IMG/VR virus record: IMGVR_UViG_3300013297_000007
Location: 1-52,502 of that record
DNA from: a virus
Length of the DNA: 52,502 bases
Reading direction: 5' to 3' (one strand)
Part shown: positions 31,975 to 39,094 of the stretch, one piece after another
Layout of the letters: each line of letters opens with the position of its first letter
How positions within the stretch are numbered: position 1 is the stretch's first letter
Made by a program: the position numbers and the translations under genes
Notes under the pieces: model-generated
What the model saw: only the letters and a program-made list of their open reading frames with translations
Databases searched by the model: none
What the model was told of the DNA's origin: nothing

Positions 31975-32486
31975 CCATCGACTGGACAAAGCCGATCGAA
32001 GCCGTGCGGGAGGGCACGGGGGAGACTGTGCGACTGACGGTGAAAGGGCGGGCGACCGAATCCCCAGGACGCGAGGGATACGAGACGATCGAGTGCCCGA
32101 ACCCTGATGAGGCGAATAGGTGCTGGAATCCAGACGGCACGAATTGGTGTCATGTCGGGCTTTGGAAGGTTCGCAACGTCGCCGAGCCTGAAGATGTGCC
32201 TTTGCCGAGCACAATCGACTGGGATCGGCAACTGGAGTTTGAAGACACGGGCGGGCGCGCTTGGTTGAACGGCTTTCATGTAGATGGCGGCGATTTGCAG
32301 TGGGCTTCAGTCGTCGATCGTAACGGCGAGGTCTATGAATTCTACATGGATGGTGCGCCAAAGCCGACGCACAACAGGCGAATAAGGAACCGTGTCAGTC
32401 AGGCTGAGGAAGCCCGCAAGCGCGTGGAAGCGAAACGTGCAGAACGCGCGGCCGAGACGTCGCACCATCTCTTCGGACTGGTGTGA
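31971..32486 (+). CDS. Double IDW-domain protein with HLFGLV tag
   Basis: GTG 31971 (GTGA). The 171 residues hold two IDW modules: TIDWTKPIEAV at the N-terminus and TIDWDRQLEFEDTGGRA near 80, then a charged helix and the end SHHLFGLV, a variant with His for Pro. The repeated module suggests internal duplication. Function unknown. Confidence 0.7.
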   Translation: MTIDWTKPIEAVREGTGETVRLTVKGRATESPGREGYETIECPNPDEANRCWNPDGTNWCHVGLWKVRNVAEPEDVPLPSTIDWDRQLEFEDTGGRAWLNGFHVDGGDLQWASVVDRNGEVYEFYMDGAPKPTHNRRIRNRVSQAEEARKRVEAKRAERAAETSHHLFGLV

Positions 32487-33067
32487 TGATCGACTGGAGC
32501 AAGCCTCTCTGCTTCGCTGACACAACCGGCGAGCGCGTGCGTATCCACGCCCGCACGGGCTCCTATCATCTGCCGAGCACCTGCGTGATCGTGAGAGACC
32601 GGATGGGTAAGCTATACGCCTACTCGAACACCGGGATCGCGCAGCCGCCGAACAACGACACCTGGCGGGGTGAGCCGCTTCATGGCCCGCGGCCGATCAT
32701 GAATATGGGCCCGGCCGAGCAGGCGTTGGCAGATAAGAAAATGGTCGAACTGCCGCGCGGCCCCATCGATTTCAAGATCGACGGCTTGAGCCAGCACGCC
32801 AGGCGGCTGCTGGTGGATGATTTGCCGCCGGATGAGCGCCCCAGATTTTCCATCAGCCCATGCGATGCCGTTAGCGAACTGTTGAAGTTGGAATTCATCG
32901 CGGTCAACGCCGCCCCAGGACTGCACAGCCACCATGTCACCTGGCAGGGCATGGCGGCGCGGACGAGGATCCTCACCGGCGCCTACGACCACCACAAGGA
33001 GATTTACGCCAAGCGCGCCATGCGCTTTACCGCGGAGCAGACGCACCCGCTCTATGGTCTAGTGTAA
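32486..33067 (+). CDS. IDW-domain protein with PLYGLV tag
   Basis: ATG 32486 (TGATG) is preferred over GTG 32483. The 193 residues start MIDWSKPLCFADTTGERVRI, continue with a second domain rich in charged residues (LLVDDLPPDERPRF) and end THPLYGLV. Paralogous at the N-terminus to the previous gene. Confidence 0.7.
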   Translation: MIDWSKPLCFADTTGERVRIHARTGSYHLPSTCVIVRDRMGKLYAYSNTGIAQPPNNDTWRGEPLHGPRPIMNMGPAEQALADKKMVELPRGPIDFKIDGLSQHARRLLVDDLPPDERPRFSISPCDAVSELLKLEFIAVNAAPGLHSHHVTWQGMAARTRILTGAYDHHKEIYAKRAMRFTAEQTHPLYGLV

Positions 33068-33106
33068 CCCGCTCGCATGCCAGCAAGGCAGCGCGCATGA
33101 CAGAAA

Positions 33107-33124
33107 CGTCGCAGCGGTGCGACG
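33107..33124 (+). promoter_or_regulatory. GCGG-loop leader hairpin 4
   Basis: Stem CGTCGCA/TGCGACG; the lower stem differs from all other copies but still pairs. AGGAGG begins 4 nt later. Confidence 0.75.
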
Positions 33125-33138
33125 CACAGGAGGTCTGT

Positions 33139-33600
33139 ATGAGGGAATTGGACGCGCTTAATGTCTATGAGGCGGAGGGCGAGCGGATCAACATAGTGAT
33201 CGCCGATCTTGCCGAAGAGATCGCGGAGTTTCGCGGCGACAGCCTGACCGATACATGGGATCCGCGTTATGGTGGCGGTGGCTCGCGAACGCGCACCTAT
33301 GACAAATACGAACGCTGCACGATGGGCGAGTACTATCGGAATCACCGGCGCCTTCGCTACGACGATGGCACAAAGCTGATCGGCGCGCAGTTCGGCGCAT
33401 ATTGTGGCGATCAATATGAGACGCAGACCGTCTATTTCCCGGAGAGCTATCTGGACGATGCCGATTGGGCCGCGAAGGAGCAGGTGTTCGTGGATATGCT
33501 GAAGGGCGAGGACGCAAGGAAAGCGGCCGCGGCGGCGGCGAGGGATCGCGCGGAAGACGAGCGTCAGTTCGCCGAGCTGGCGAAAAGGCTGGGCAAGTGA
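33139..33600 (+). CDS. Hypothetical protein
   Basis: ATG 33139 has AGGAGG 5 nt upstream; an ATG at 33097 would place the hairpin inside the gene. 153 residues: an acidic N-terminal helix, a Gly/Arg-rich middle (GGGGSRTRTYDKYER), FGAYCGD and an Ala/Arg coiled-coil end. Function unknown. Confidence 0.65.
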   Translation: MRELDALNVYEAEGERINIVIADLAEEIAEFRGDSLTDTWDPRYGGGGSRTRTYDKYERCTMGEYYRNHRRLRYDDGTKLIGAQFGAYCGDQYETQTVYFPESYLDDADWAAKEQVFVDMLKGEDARKAAAAAARDRAEDERQFAELAKRLGK

Positions 33601-33662
33601 TGCGTCTTGCCGACTTCCTCACACCGCCCGGTCTCTCGCTCGTCGGGCGGCTGAAGGCGTGA
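33600..33662 (+). CDS. 20-residue mini-ORF
   Basis: It starts by TGATG overlap and ends by GTGA overlap, filling the gap exactly. The peptide is RLADFLTPPGLSLVGRL-like. Could be only a coupling device. Confidence 0.3.
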   Translation: MRLADFLTPPGLSLVGRLKA

Positions 33663-33910
33663 GTCAAATCTTCATCTGCCCCGACTGCGGCTGGGAAGCG
33701 CCAATGCCGGAGATGGACGCCCACATGAACGAACATGCCGAGCAGCAACGGTTGGGCCGCAAGATCGCAAGCCTTGGAAACTTCCGCTGGGGCGACACGC
33801 TCACACCCGCGGCGCGAGAGATCATCCTGAAGGAGCTGGCGGCCGCGGGCGAGGAAGTTCCGGCCGAGATCAACGACAGTGACCTGTATCTCAAATGGCT
33901 GCGCGCCTGA
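33659..33910 (+). CDS. C2H2-type zinc-finger miniprotein
   Basis: GTG 33659 (GTGA). The 83 residues begin IFICPDCGWEAPMPEM then HMNEH: a CxxC and HxxxH pair fitting one C2H2 zinc finger, then a helical domain. Probably binds nucleic acid or protein. Confidence 0.65.
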   Translation: MSQIFICPDCGWEAPMPEMDAHMNEHAEQQRLGRKIASLGNFRWGDTLTPAAREIILKELAAAGEEVPAEINDSDLYLKWLRA

Positions 33911-34119
33911 TGCGGGGCGCCGCGAAGTCTGAGTTCCAATGGTATCGGGACGGCAAGCCTATTCCGGGCGCCACCGGACCAACGTACACCGTGAAACCAG
34001 CGGACATGGGTCGGACTTTCAGCTTCGGCCGCAAGCGGTCATGGTTGGGAAATATCGCCTATTACCTGCGCTGGCGCGCTGAAGAGATCTTTTGGCGCTG
34101 GCGAGACCGCTTCTACTGA
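33910..34119 (+). CDS. Ig-like fragment fused to Trp/Arg-rich helix
   Basis: ATG 33910 (TGATG). The first 35 residues, FQWYRDGKPIPGATGPTY then TVKPADMG, match the end of Ig-like repeats found in phage tail or head decoration proteins. The rest (YYLRWRAEEIFWRWRDRFY) is an amphipathic aromatic/basic helix. It is too short for a whole Ig fold and may be a transferred fragment. Confidence 0.55.
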   Translation: MRGAAKSEFQWYRDGKPIPGATGPTYTVKPADMGRTFSFGRKRSWLGNIAYYLRWRAEEIFWRWRDRFY

Positions 34120-34146
34120 CCGCACCTCGCGATCGTGCGCGGCATG

Positions 34147-34191
34147 TGTCAGATTTGAAGCGCAACCGGGCGCACAATCGCAAATCTGACA
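34147..34191. repeat. 11-bp inverted repeat in a gene-free gap
   Basis: TGTCAGATTTG (34147-34157) and CAAATCTGACA (34181-34191), 23-nt spacer, 27 nt after the previous stop. Terminator stem without T-run, or operator. Confidence 0.6.
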
Positions 34192-34226
34192 TATACGCAG
34201 CTTTTCACGGTCGCGATATAACGACG

Positions 34227-34250
34227 CTGAGAAGCGCTTAAAATCGGTCG
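34227..34250. repeat. Second copy of the AAGCGCTTAAAATCG element
   Basis: GCTGAGAAGCGCTTAAAATCG, matching 29569 onward with one substitution. Non-coding here; AAGCGCTT is self-complementary. Confidence 0.6.
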
Positions 34251-34287
34251 CGCCAAGAAGCTTTATCCAGGTGCAAGCCGCCCGCGG

Positions 34288-34308
34288 TGCGTATATGACG
34301 ACACACAT
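34288..34308 (+). promoter_or_regulatory. TGCGTATA/ACGACACACA promoter-like element
   Basis: TGCGTATATGACGACACACA, directly joined to hairpin 5. Confidence 0.6.
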
Positions 34309-34324
34309 CAGCAGCGGTGCTGAT
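34307..34324 (+). promoter_or_regulatory. GCGG-loop leader hairpin 5
   Basis: Stem ATCAGCA/TGCTGAT. AGGAAGG begins 6 nt later. Confidence 0.7.
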
Positions 34325-34345
34325 TCGAACAGGAAGGTTGGTTCA

Positions 34346-34531
34346 ATGTATCGGCAGCTCATCGAGCAGGCGACCGGCGTCACAGACACACATGATCTCG
34401 CAGAGATTGAGGAAATCCTGCGCGGCATGAACGGCGGCGTTCTCGATCATCTGACGGCTGAGGAATTCGCCGACCAGGCCAAACTCGCCAACAAAGTGCG
34501 CGCTGAGATGTCGTCGAAGGGCAGTTGGTGA
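34346..34531 (+). CDS. Small acidic hypothetical protein
   Basis: ATG 34346; 61 residues, helical, ending SSKGSW. The start upstream at 34271 would include promoter and hairpin and is rejected. Function unknown. Confidence 0.6.
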   Translation: MYRQLIEQATGVTDTHDLAEIEEILRGMNGGVLDHLTAEEFADQAKLANKVRAEMSSKGSW

Positions 34532-34656
34532 TGACGTCCAAATACAATCGCGAGGCCGTCGACCAGGCGATCAAGTCCAGCCGCCAGCCGATCGGTAAGC
34601 GAGAGGCGAAGCTGATCCATGCGCTGCTCAAGGGCAGGCAAAAGGAGGATTCGTAA
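34531..34656 (+). CDS. 41-residue basic miniprotein
   Basis: TGATG start and TAATG end overlaps. KYNREAVDQAIKSSRQPIGK then KREAKLIHALL: a single basic helix-turn-helix-like unit. Function unknown. Confidence 0.55.
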   Translation: MTSKYNREAVDQAIKSSRQPIGKREAKLIHALLKGRQKEDS

Positions 34657-34853
34657 TGGCTCAAAACTGGAAAGAGCTGCACGATTTAGCCGTCGACGAG
34701 CGCCGGATGCTCAACGACCGCATCGCCAACGTGTCGCAGTATGATGGCGCCCTGAATCAGCTAAACATTCCGCCAAATGGTGACGACTACAACGCCGTCA
34801 TCGAAATGCTGCGAGGCGCCCCCTACCGAGCGCCGCGTGAGACAGGTCGATGA
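34656..34853 (+). CDS. Small hypothetical protein
   Basis: 65 residues preceded by AGGAGG-like AAAAGGAGG in the previous gene. Helical N-terminus, Asn/Pro-rich middle. Function unknown. Confidence 0.6.
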   Translation: MAQNWKELHDLAVDERRMLNDRIANVSQYDGALNQLNIPPNGDDYNAVIEMLRGAPYRAPRETGR

Positions 34854-35116
34854 CATCCCTCCGCCTCTGCGCCAGGCAATGTGACCAATGCCTCACGACG
34901 CGCAATCGCATCGTCACCGGCGATCGCGCGGCCGAGATAGTCGCCGAATGCCGGCGCACGGGCAATCACTTCTTCTGCCACAAGGACAACCAGACCCACT
35001 GCCGCGGCGTGCATGACGTGCTGCTCAGGGATGGTGGCTCAAACGCCTTTCAGTTCGCAACCAGGCTCGGCATCCCAATCGAGGAAGTCGACCCGGTGGA
35101 GCTAGCACATCGATGA
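34850..35116 (+). CDS. Cys/His-rich small phage protein
   Basis: The 88 residues have CARQCDQC, CRRTGNHFFCHKD and CRGVH, a pattern I recognise from small phage proteins with a cysteine cluster (NRIV, FxCH, CRGF-like). Metal binding is likely. Function unknown. ATGA at both ends. Confidence 0.65.
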   Translation: MTSLRLCARQCDQCLTTRNRIVTGDRAAEIVAECRRTGNHFFCHKDNQTHCRGVHDVLLRDGGSNAFQFATRLGIPIEEVDPVELAHR

Positions 35117-35283
35117 TGCAAGGCGATGAATCCTTCAACCTGGCGCGCTCTCTCCAGAAGGCACTGAGCCGGCGCAAGACGCTTTATGCCCACCCGCCGA
35201 TCGTGGACGAAAACGTCGCCTGGTTCGCCGTCACTAAGAGTGGGCGGCGTTACAGCGTGCGCGTCATGGAGATCGAGGACTGA
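35113..35283 (+). CDS. 56-residue hypothetical protein
   Basis: ATG 35113 (ATGA); stop overlaps the next ATG (TGATG). Basic helix (ARSLQKALSRRKTL) then a beta strand (WFAVTKSGRRYSVRVMEI). Confidence 0.55.
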   Translation: MMQGDESFNLARSLQKALSRRKTLYAHPPIVDENVAWFAVTKSGRRYSVRVMEIED

Positions 35284-35645
35284 TGGCCGACCGCGAACAA
35301 GAACGTCGCTGGCGCTTCGAGGAACAGCTGGAGGCGATGCAGGCTCTCGCTGCCGCCGGTCGCCACCGTGACGATTGCCTGTGCCTGGCGGTCAGCTATG
35401 CCTGGCGGGAGGGTATGCCCAATTGCGGCCAACAGCTGCAGAAGCCCGCCCTGCATTTCGTAGGCTTTCGCGGCGAGGAATATTGGAGCGCCGTCAAGAT
35501 CTGGGGCAAGCCAGGCTTTATCCACCGCGGATGGGATCGGCGCGCATTCCGCGACATAGCGCCGTGGGACATCGTAATCTTCGCCAAGGGCACGGCTGAC
35601 GATCCGCCGGCCGAGCGCAATTACAACGACTGGGATGGCGCGTGA
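35283..35645 (+). CDS. Hypothetical protein
   Basis: 120 residues: charged helix (REQERRWRFEEQLEAMQAL), a CLCLAVSYAWREGMPNC segment and an aromatic domain (FIHRGWDRRAFRDIAPWDIVIF). Function unknown; GTGA link to the next gene. Confidence 0.65.
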   Translation: MADREQERRWRFEEQLEAMQALAAAGRHRDDCLCLAVSYAWREGMPNCGQQLQKPALHFVGFRGEEYWSAVKIWGKPGFIHRGWDRRAFRDIAPWDIVIFAKGTADDPPAERNYNDWDGA

Positions 35646-35932
35646 CGGCCGACATCAACGCCAGCTTCGATCTCCCGGACGTCGATTGGGATCAGTCGGT
35701 CCAATGGAATGACGGCACGCCGGCGATTGTCGAGAAGGGAGGCTACGGCTATATGCTGGCCTGGCTCGACAAAGACCAGCTCCCGGCCGGCTTGCCCGAT
35801 CGCAGCCACATGCACTTCCAAGACAGCGTCGCCCTCTACAACGACGGCACGATCGTGGGGTTAGACAGCGAGGCGCGGGTGGAAAACACCGAGCAGCCCA
35901 TGGACGGCAGGGCGCTATGGGGCTTGATGTGA
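35642..35932 (+). CDS. IDW-domain protein with ALWGLM tag
   Basis: GTG 35642. The 96 residues include VDWDQSVQWNDGTPAIVEKG, a diverged IDW domain with YNDGTIVGL, and end GRALWGLM (Ala for Pro in the tag). Confidence 0.65.
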   Translation: MTADINASFDLPDVDWDQSVQWNDGTPAIVEKGGYGYMLAWLDKDQLPAGLPDRSHMHFQDSVALYNDGTIVGLDSEARVENTEQPMDGRALWGLM

Positions 35933-35980
35933 AGCGCACAAGCCACCCGCATGCCAGCAGGCGTCATGCGAGAAAGAATC

Positions 35981-35998
35981 ATCAGCAGCGGTGCTGAT
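35981..35998 (+). promoter_or_regulatory. GCGG-loop leader hairpin 6
   Basis: Stem ATCAGCA/TGCTGAT. AGAAGGA Shine-Dalgarno 4 nt later. No ACAACAC element upstream; GCATGCCAGCA at 35949 also occurs before hairpin 4. Confidence 0.7.
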
Positions 35999-36016
35999 CG
36001 ACAGAAGGACGAATAG

Positions 36017-36247
36017 ATGGGCGAAGGACCCGAAACGAACGTGGAGCTCGTCACGAGGCTGATGGAGTTCAGCCCTACCGGCGCCATGATGCAGGCGTTC
36101 GTCATAACGGCGATCGAGAAATACAGCCAGATGGTGCTGGCGATGCCGCAGGAACAGCGCAACAGAATGGATCGCGGCTTAATCTCCTACGCGGTGTGGG
36201 AGAAATGTGCCAGCCAGGCTCTGGTCGCTGTGACGGAAAGGCGTTGA
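36017..36247 (+). CDS. Conserved hypothetical phage protein
   Basis: 76 helical residues, NVELVTRLMEFSPTGAMMQAFVI then AIEKYSQMV, a family I recognise as common in phage accessory regions. Function unknown. Confidence 0.7.
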   Translation: MGEGPETNVELVTRLMEFSPTGAMMQAFVITAIEKYSQMVLAMPQEQRNRMDRGLISYAVWEKCASQALVAVTERR

Positions 36248-36250
36248 TCA

Positions 36251-36409
36251 ATGACCACCAACGACATCCTCAACCTGATCGATATGGCGTGTGTGCTGGT
36301 CAGCGGCTTCGTCATCGGCAGCACCTGGACCAATCGAGTCCACAAGAAAGCCGCGCGAGAAGAGAGCATAAAAGAATCGCAGAGCAGCGGTGCTCGACAC
36401 AAAAGGTGA
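36251..36409 (+). CDS. 52-residue single-span membrane protein
   Basis: ATG 36251. Hydrophobic NLIDMACVLVSGFVIGSTW then a basic tail. Hairpin 7 lies inside its last codons and encodes SSGAR, so the leader of the next gene is also coding. Confidence 0.5.
   Translation: MTTNDILNLIDMACVLVSGFVIGSTWTNRVHKKAAREESIKESQSSGARHKR
36382..36395 (+). promoter_or_regulatory. GCGG-loop leader hairpin 7 (inside a coding region)
   Basis: Stem GAGCA/TGCTC; AAAAGG Shine-Dalgarno 5 nt later for ATG 36414. Confidence 0.65.
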
Positions 36410-36413
36410 CGGA

Positions 36414-36656
36414 ATGACCCTCTTCGACCAGCTTAAGGCGAGCATTCAGGCTGATACCCTGGATGAAGCCGTTGCCCCGATCCAAGCGATCCTCGGTCAG
36501 AAAGATGGCGGGTTCGCCGGCATATTCTTCTCCCATCTCCGCGATAAGGATTGGGTGCCCCTTAGCCCGAAAGAGCGGCACACGCTGCTCAGCAACTATG
36601 TGACATACGAAATCGAACAAGAGCGCACCTGGGGCGGCGATGAGGATCAGCCATGA
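36414..36656 (+). CDS. Hypothetical protein
   Basis: 80 residues: LFDQLKASIQADTLDEAV helix, GGFAGIFFSHLRDKDW and an acidic end. Function unknown. ATGA coupling downstream. Confidence 0.65.
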   Translation: MTLFDQLKASIQADTLDEAVAPIQAILGQKDGGFAGIFFSHLRDKDWVPLSPKERHTLLSNYVTYEIEQERTWGGDEDQP

Positions 36657-36853
36657 CCAAAGCACGCACCCTCGAAGTAACCGTGAAGGCCCGCGTCCCG
36701 AAAGACATGACGCCCAGGCATTTCCGCCAGCTCATCAAGGATCAGCTCGACGGCGGCAGTGGCATCTATCTGTCGCTCCAGGATCAGGTCGAGGCGAACA
36801 CAAACGCCGGCAAGATAAACCCAACCGTATCCGCGGCGAGGAGGAGCGCATGA
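36653..36853 (+). CDS. Hypothetical protein
   Basis: 66 residues: TLEVTVKARVPKDMTPRHFRQLIKD-type start with a beta strand and helix, then a polar basic end. Confidence 0.6.
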   Translation: MTKARTLEVTVKARVPKDMTPRHFRQLIKDQLDGGSGIYLSLQDQVEANTNAGKINPTVSAARRSA

Positions 36854-37026
36854 CCTTCGACCCCGTACAACCCAAGCTGATCCCCGGCGAGCCCGATAAG
36901 ATCAGCGTGTGGTTCCTCGGCCGCCGAGAGACCATCGACCGCGCCTGGTATGATATGGTGCGCGCCGTCGCCGCAGCTCCCAACCACGCCTCCGCAAGAG
37001 CGATTATGAAGGGATATAATTCATGA
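36850..37026 (+). CDS. 58-residue hypothetical protein
   Basis: ATG 36850 and TGA 37024 overlap neighbours by ATGA. FDPVQPKLIPGEPDKISVWF then a helix; function unknown. Confidence 0.6.
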   Translation: MTFDPVQPKLIPGEPDKISVWFLGRRETIDRAWYDMVRAVAAAPNHASARAIMKGYNS

Positions 37027-37259
37027 CCGGCGAGAAACGCATCACGATCCGAACCACCGGCGGGGACGTCCACATCGAAGGCGAGCTGGAATCCCGCGAT
37101 CCCATCAAATTCGGCAAGGCGATACTCACCATGCCGAAGGGCGGCGTCTACACGGTAACATCGGTGACAATCGAGCAGACGAACGAGCCCAAATTCGTAT
37201 GGGAGCACAACCCCGAGGATCGCAACGGCATCACGGGCAGAGGCACAATCCTGCAATGA
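37023..37259 (+). CDS. Small beta-rich hypothetical protein
   Basis: 78 residues of alternating strands (ITIRTTGGDVHIEGEL; TVTSVTIEQTN). Function unknown. Confidence 0.65.
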   Translation: MTGEKRITIRTTGGDVHIEGELESRDPIKFGKAILTMPKGGVYTVTSVTIEQTNEPKFVWEHNPEDRNGITGRGTILQ

Positions 37260-37573
37260 AACTCGCCGACATCACAATCGCGATGAAAAAGCTGAGGCTC
37301 AGGAAAGCCCCACTCCGATTCCGACCAGCACTCAAATACGTCGTAGAGGTCGGCGGCGTCGGATACGTGCATCCCAGCAGGGTAGGCATCACCGGCGGTG
37401 AAACAGCATGGGCAGACAGCTCGCTATGGTTCTCATGCCATAAGGATGCAGCAGACTATGCCAGGACACGCGCACCATATGAAAAGGCGAGAGTGGTGAA
37501 GCTGAACGTGTGTGCCTTCGAGGAGCCCGTGAACGCTAGTAAGGCAGCAACAGGCATACCCCATAGGGCATAA
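37256..37573 (+). CDS. Basic hypothetical protein
   Basis: ATG 37256 (ATGA). 105 residues, Lys/Arg-rich N-terminus (MKKLRLRKAPLRFRPAL), then KYVVEVGGVGYVHPS and a CHKDAADYARTRAPYEKA segment. It closes this run of coupled genes. Confidence 0.6.
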   Translation: MKLADITIAMKKLRLRKAPLRFRPALKYVVEVGGVGYVHPSRVGITGGETAWADSSLWFSCHKDAADYARTRAPYEKARVVKLNVCAFEEPVNASKAATGIPHRA

Positions 37574-37927
37574 ACGCTCGATATACCCTGTAAGGCATAA
37601 AGCCATACACGAAGGCTAGGCATGCTCAGGTTGGTTGGTTGACAGCCTCTCGAAACATGCAAGGCGAACATGAAAGAGCCTAGAGCCGATGGAAGGGAAA
37701 GCCGGCGGCGCCGAGGCTTCGTCCACCAGGCTCTCCCACTCCCGCGCCAGGCACCGCGCGCCATGGCTATCAGGCTCTCTGCTGCTCAGCCAACCATGCC
37801 CATGGCTGTCCGCGGATAGTCTGTCCGCTCCCTCGGCACGTCCAAGAAGCGGCTTTTGGCTCAAAATGCTATTCCATCCATAAGAGCCGACTATGACGCC
37901 AACACCGCGGTGTTAGAACGATCAGGT

Positions 37928-37971
37928 CAGTAGCGAGTTGTTTAGCTCTCTGGTCGGAGTGCTCGCTACTG
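37928..37971 (+). ncRNA. Candidate stem-loop RNA core
   Basis: Arms 37928-37937 and 37962-37971 pair perfectly over 10 bp; the 24-nt loop holds further short complementarity. About 115 nt later comes a terminator on the same strand. No promoter could be assigned. Confidence 0.3.
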
Positions 37972-38084
37972 GCAACAGATTTAGGGAGGCTCACAGGCTG
38001 CTATGGACGTGACACGACCGGCGTAATATAACCCTCGCACCGAACTGCCGGCGGCTTCACCTTTTGGGCCGTGTCGGTGGGGAC

Positions 38085-38119
38085 AAAGGCGCTGTGAGCT
38101 CTAAGGCTCCGGCGCCTTT
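38085..38119 (+). terminator. Hairpin terminator closing the non-coding region
   Basis: AAAGGCGC/GCGCCTTT with an inner GAGC/GCTC stem, followed by CGTTTG. Confidence 0.6.
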
Positions 38120-38282
38120 CGTTTGCGCGCCTGCTTTGGCGTGCCATGGCTTTCCAAGACTCCCCACACACGCCCACACCAGGCGCTTGGCGTTTGCGCA
38201 ACAAATGGAAAGTGTGTTTCGGGATCAGGTGAAATATTATTGCCCACTAGGACGCCGCGATCGGACCGCGCATACCTTTCTC

Positions 38283-38300
38283 GTGAGCAGCGGTGCTCAC
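38283..38300 (+). promoter_or_regulatory. GCGG-loop leader hairpin 8
   Basis: Stem GTGAGCA/TGCTCAC; AAAAGG 6 nt later. Confidence 0.7.
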
Positions 38301-38321
38301 CACGCAAAAGGTATCACGCAT

Positions 38322-38510
38322 ATGAGCAAGCGTCATTCTCGCGGTCGCATCCTTCTCTCCGCCCATCTCGCATCGCAGATCGCCTGGGGAGAGCCGGGGA
38401 TCGCCGACCAGAACAAAGCCAAGCGCCAGGCGCGGCTCGAGGCCAATGAGGCTCACCGGGCCAGCCCCACACGACGCATCGCCGGCACCTTGAAGCCGAG
38501 GTATGCGTGA
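38322..38510 (+). CDS. Small basic hypothetical protein
   Basis: ATG 38322, 62 residues, Arg/Ala-rich (KRHSRGRILLSAHLASQI). Longer in-frame starts would include the hairpin and are rejected. Confidence 0.6.
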   Translation: MSKRHSRGRILLSAHLASQIAWGEPGIADQNKAKRQARLEANEAHRASPTRRIAGTLKPRYA

Positions 38511-38704
38511 TGTTGCAATTCCTGAAAGAAATGCTCGAGGCTGACGAGGCATTCACGCTCGGCATCGCGTTCGCGGACGGCTACAGCCACGCTGCCTGTC
38601 AGGTCAAGCGGGTCGACGAAATCGGCATCGCCTACATCACCAACTCTGATCGTTGCTGCCTGACGCCATGGTCGGCCATTCAGTTCGTGGAGGTCGAGAG
38701 CTGA
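38510..38704 (+). CDS. Small hypothetical protein
   Basis: ATG 38510 (TGATG). 64 residues, acidic helix then GIAFADGYSHAACQV and a CCLTPWSAI end; function unknown. Confidence 0.6.
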   Translation: MLQFLKEMLEADEAFTLGIAFADGYSHAACQVKRVDEIGIAYITNSDRCCLTPWSAIQFVEVES

Positions 38705-38775
38705 TGGGCGAGATCCTGACAGCCATCGCCGGCATGTTCGCACTCTGGGCGGCGTTCGAGGAGATGAACCGATGA
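38704..38775 (+). CDS. 23-residue membrane micropeptide
   Basis: TGATG start, ATGA end. EILTAIAGMFALWAAF is one short hydrophobic helix with acidic ends. Confidence 0.4.
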   Translation: MGEILTAIAGMFALWAAFEEMNR

Positions 38776-38933
38776 ACCCCTTCCAGCCAGGCAACGCCGT
38801 CAGATTCAACGCACCAGGCGGTAAGCAGGGCGAGATAATCGCCGTCTATGGCGTCTGGTGCTGGGTTCTCTTCGAGCGCAATGGCGGTGAGCCATCACAT
38901 GTCCACGCACGCAAGCTGATCGCGCTTCACTAG
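38772..38933 (+). CDS. 53-residue KOW/SH3-like small protein
   Basis: ATG 38772. FQPGNAVRFNAPGGKQGEII then VYGVWCWVLFE and a RKLIALH end: a small barrel-like pattern as in KOW domains. Function unknown. Confidence 0.55.
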   Translation: MNPFQPGNAVRFNAPGGKQGEIIAVYGVWCWVLFERNGGEPSHVHARKLIALH

Positions 38934-38937
38934 GGCA

Positions 38938-38960
38938 GGGGAGGTCGATCAGGCCTCCCC
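38938..38960 (+). terminator. Hairpin terminator
   Basis: GGGGAGGTC/GGCCTCCCC (one T-G pair), 5-nt loop, 4 nt after the stop. Confidence 0.65.
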
Positions 38961-39037
38961 ATCTCCCGCCACCAGGAAACGCCTAGGTTTCCCATGGCGC
39001 TCCACGGCACACAGGCGTTTCCAGGCTTTAGGCTTTG

Positions 39038-39054
39038 TGCATAACAACACACTT
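39038..39054 (+). promoter_or_regulatory. TGCATA/ACAACACACTT promoter-like element (first of tandem)
   Basis: TGCATAACAACACACTT. Confidence 0.6.
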
Positions 39055-39075
39055 GCCAATTGCGCGGCCCCTGCT

Positions 39076-39094
39076 TATGCGCAACAACACACAT
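39076..39094 (+). promoter_or_regulatory. TATGCGC/ACAACACACAT promoter-like element (second of tandem)
   Basis: 38 nt after the first copy and directly before hairpin 9. Confidence 0.6.

Larger units (their letters stand above)
37574..38321 (+). other. 748-nt region without a convincing gene; possible structured RNA
   Basis: No coupled or well-started frame is found. It contains AACACCGCGGTGTT (37901-37914), a 10-bp stem CAGTAGCGAG/CTCGCTACTG (37928-37971), several CCATGGCT copies, the terminator at 38085 and hairpin 8. A small RNA ending at 38119 or a replication/recombination site are both possible. Confidence 0.5.

Noticed and set aside
37689-37883. 64-codon frame in the non-coding block
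   Set aside because: Ser/Pro/Arg-rich low-quality translation, no ribosome site, overlaps CCATGG repeats.
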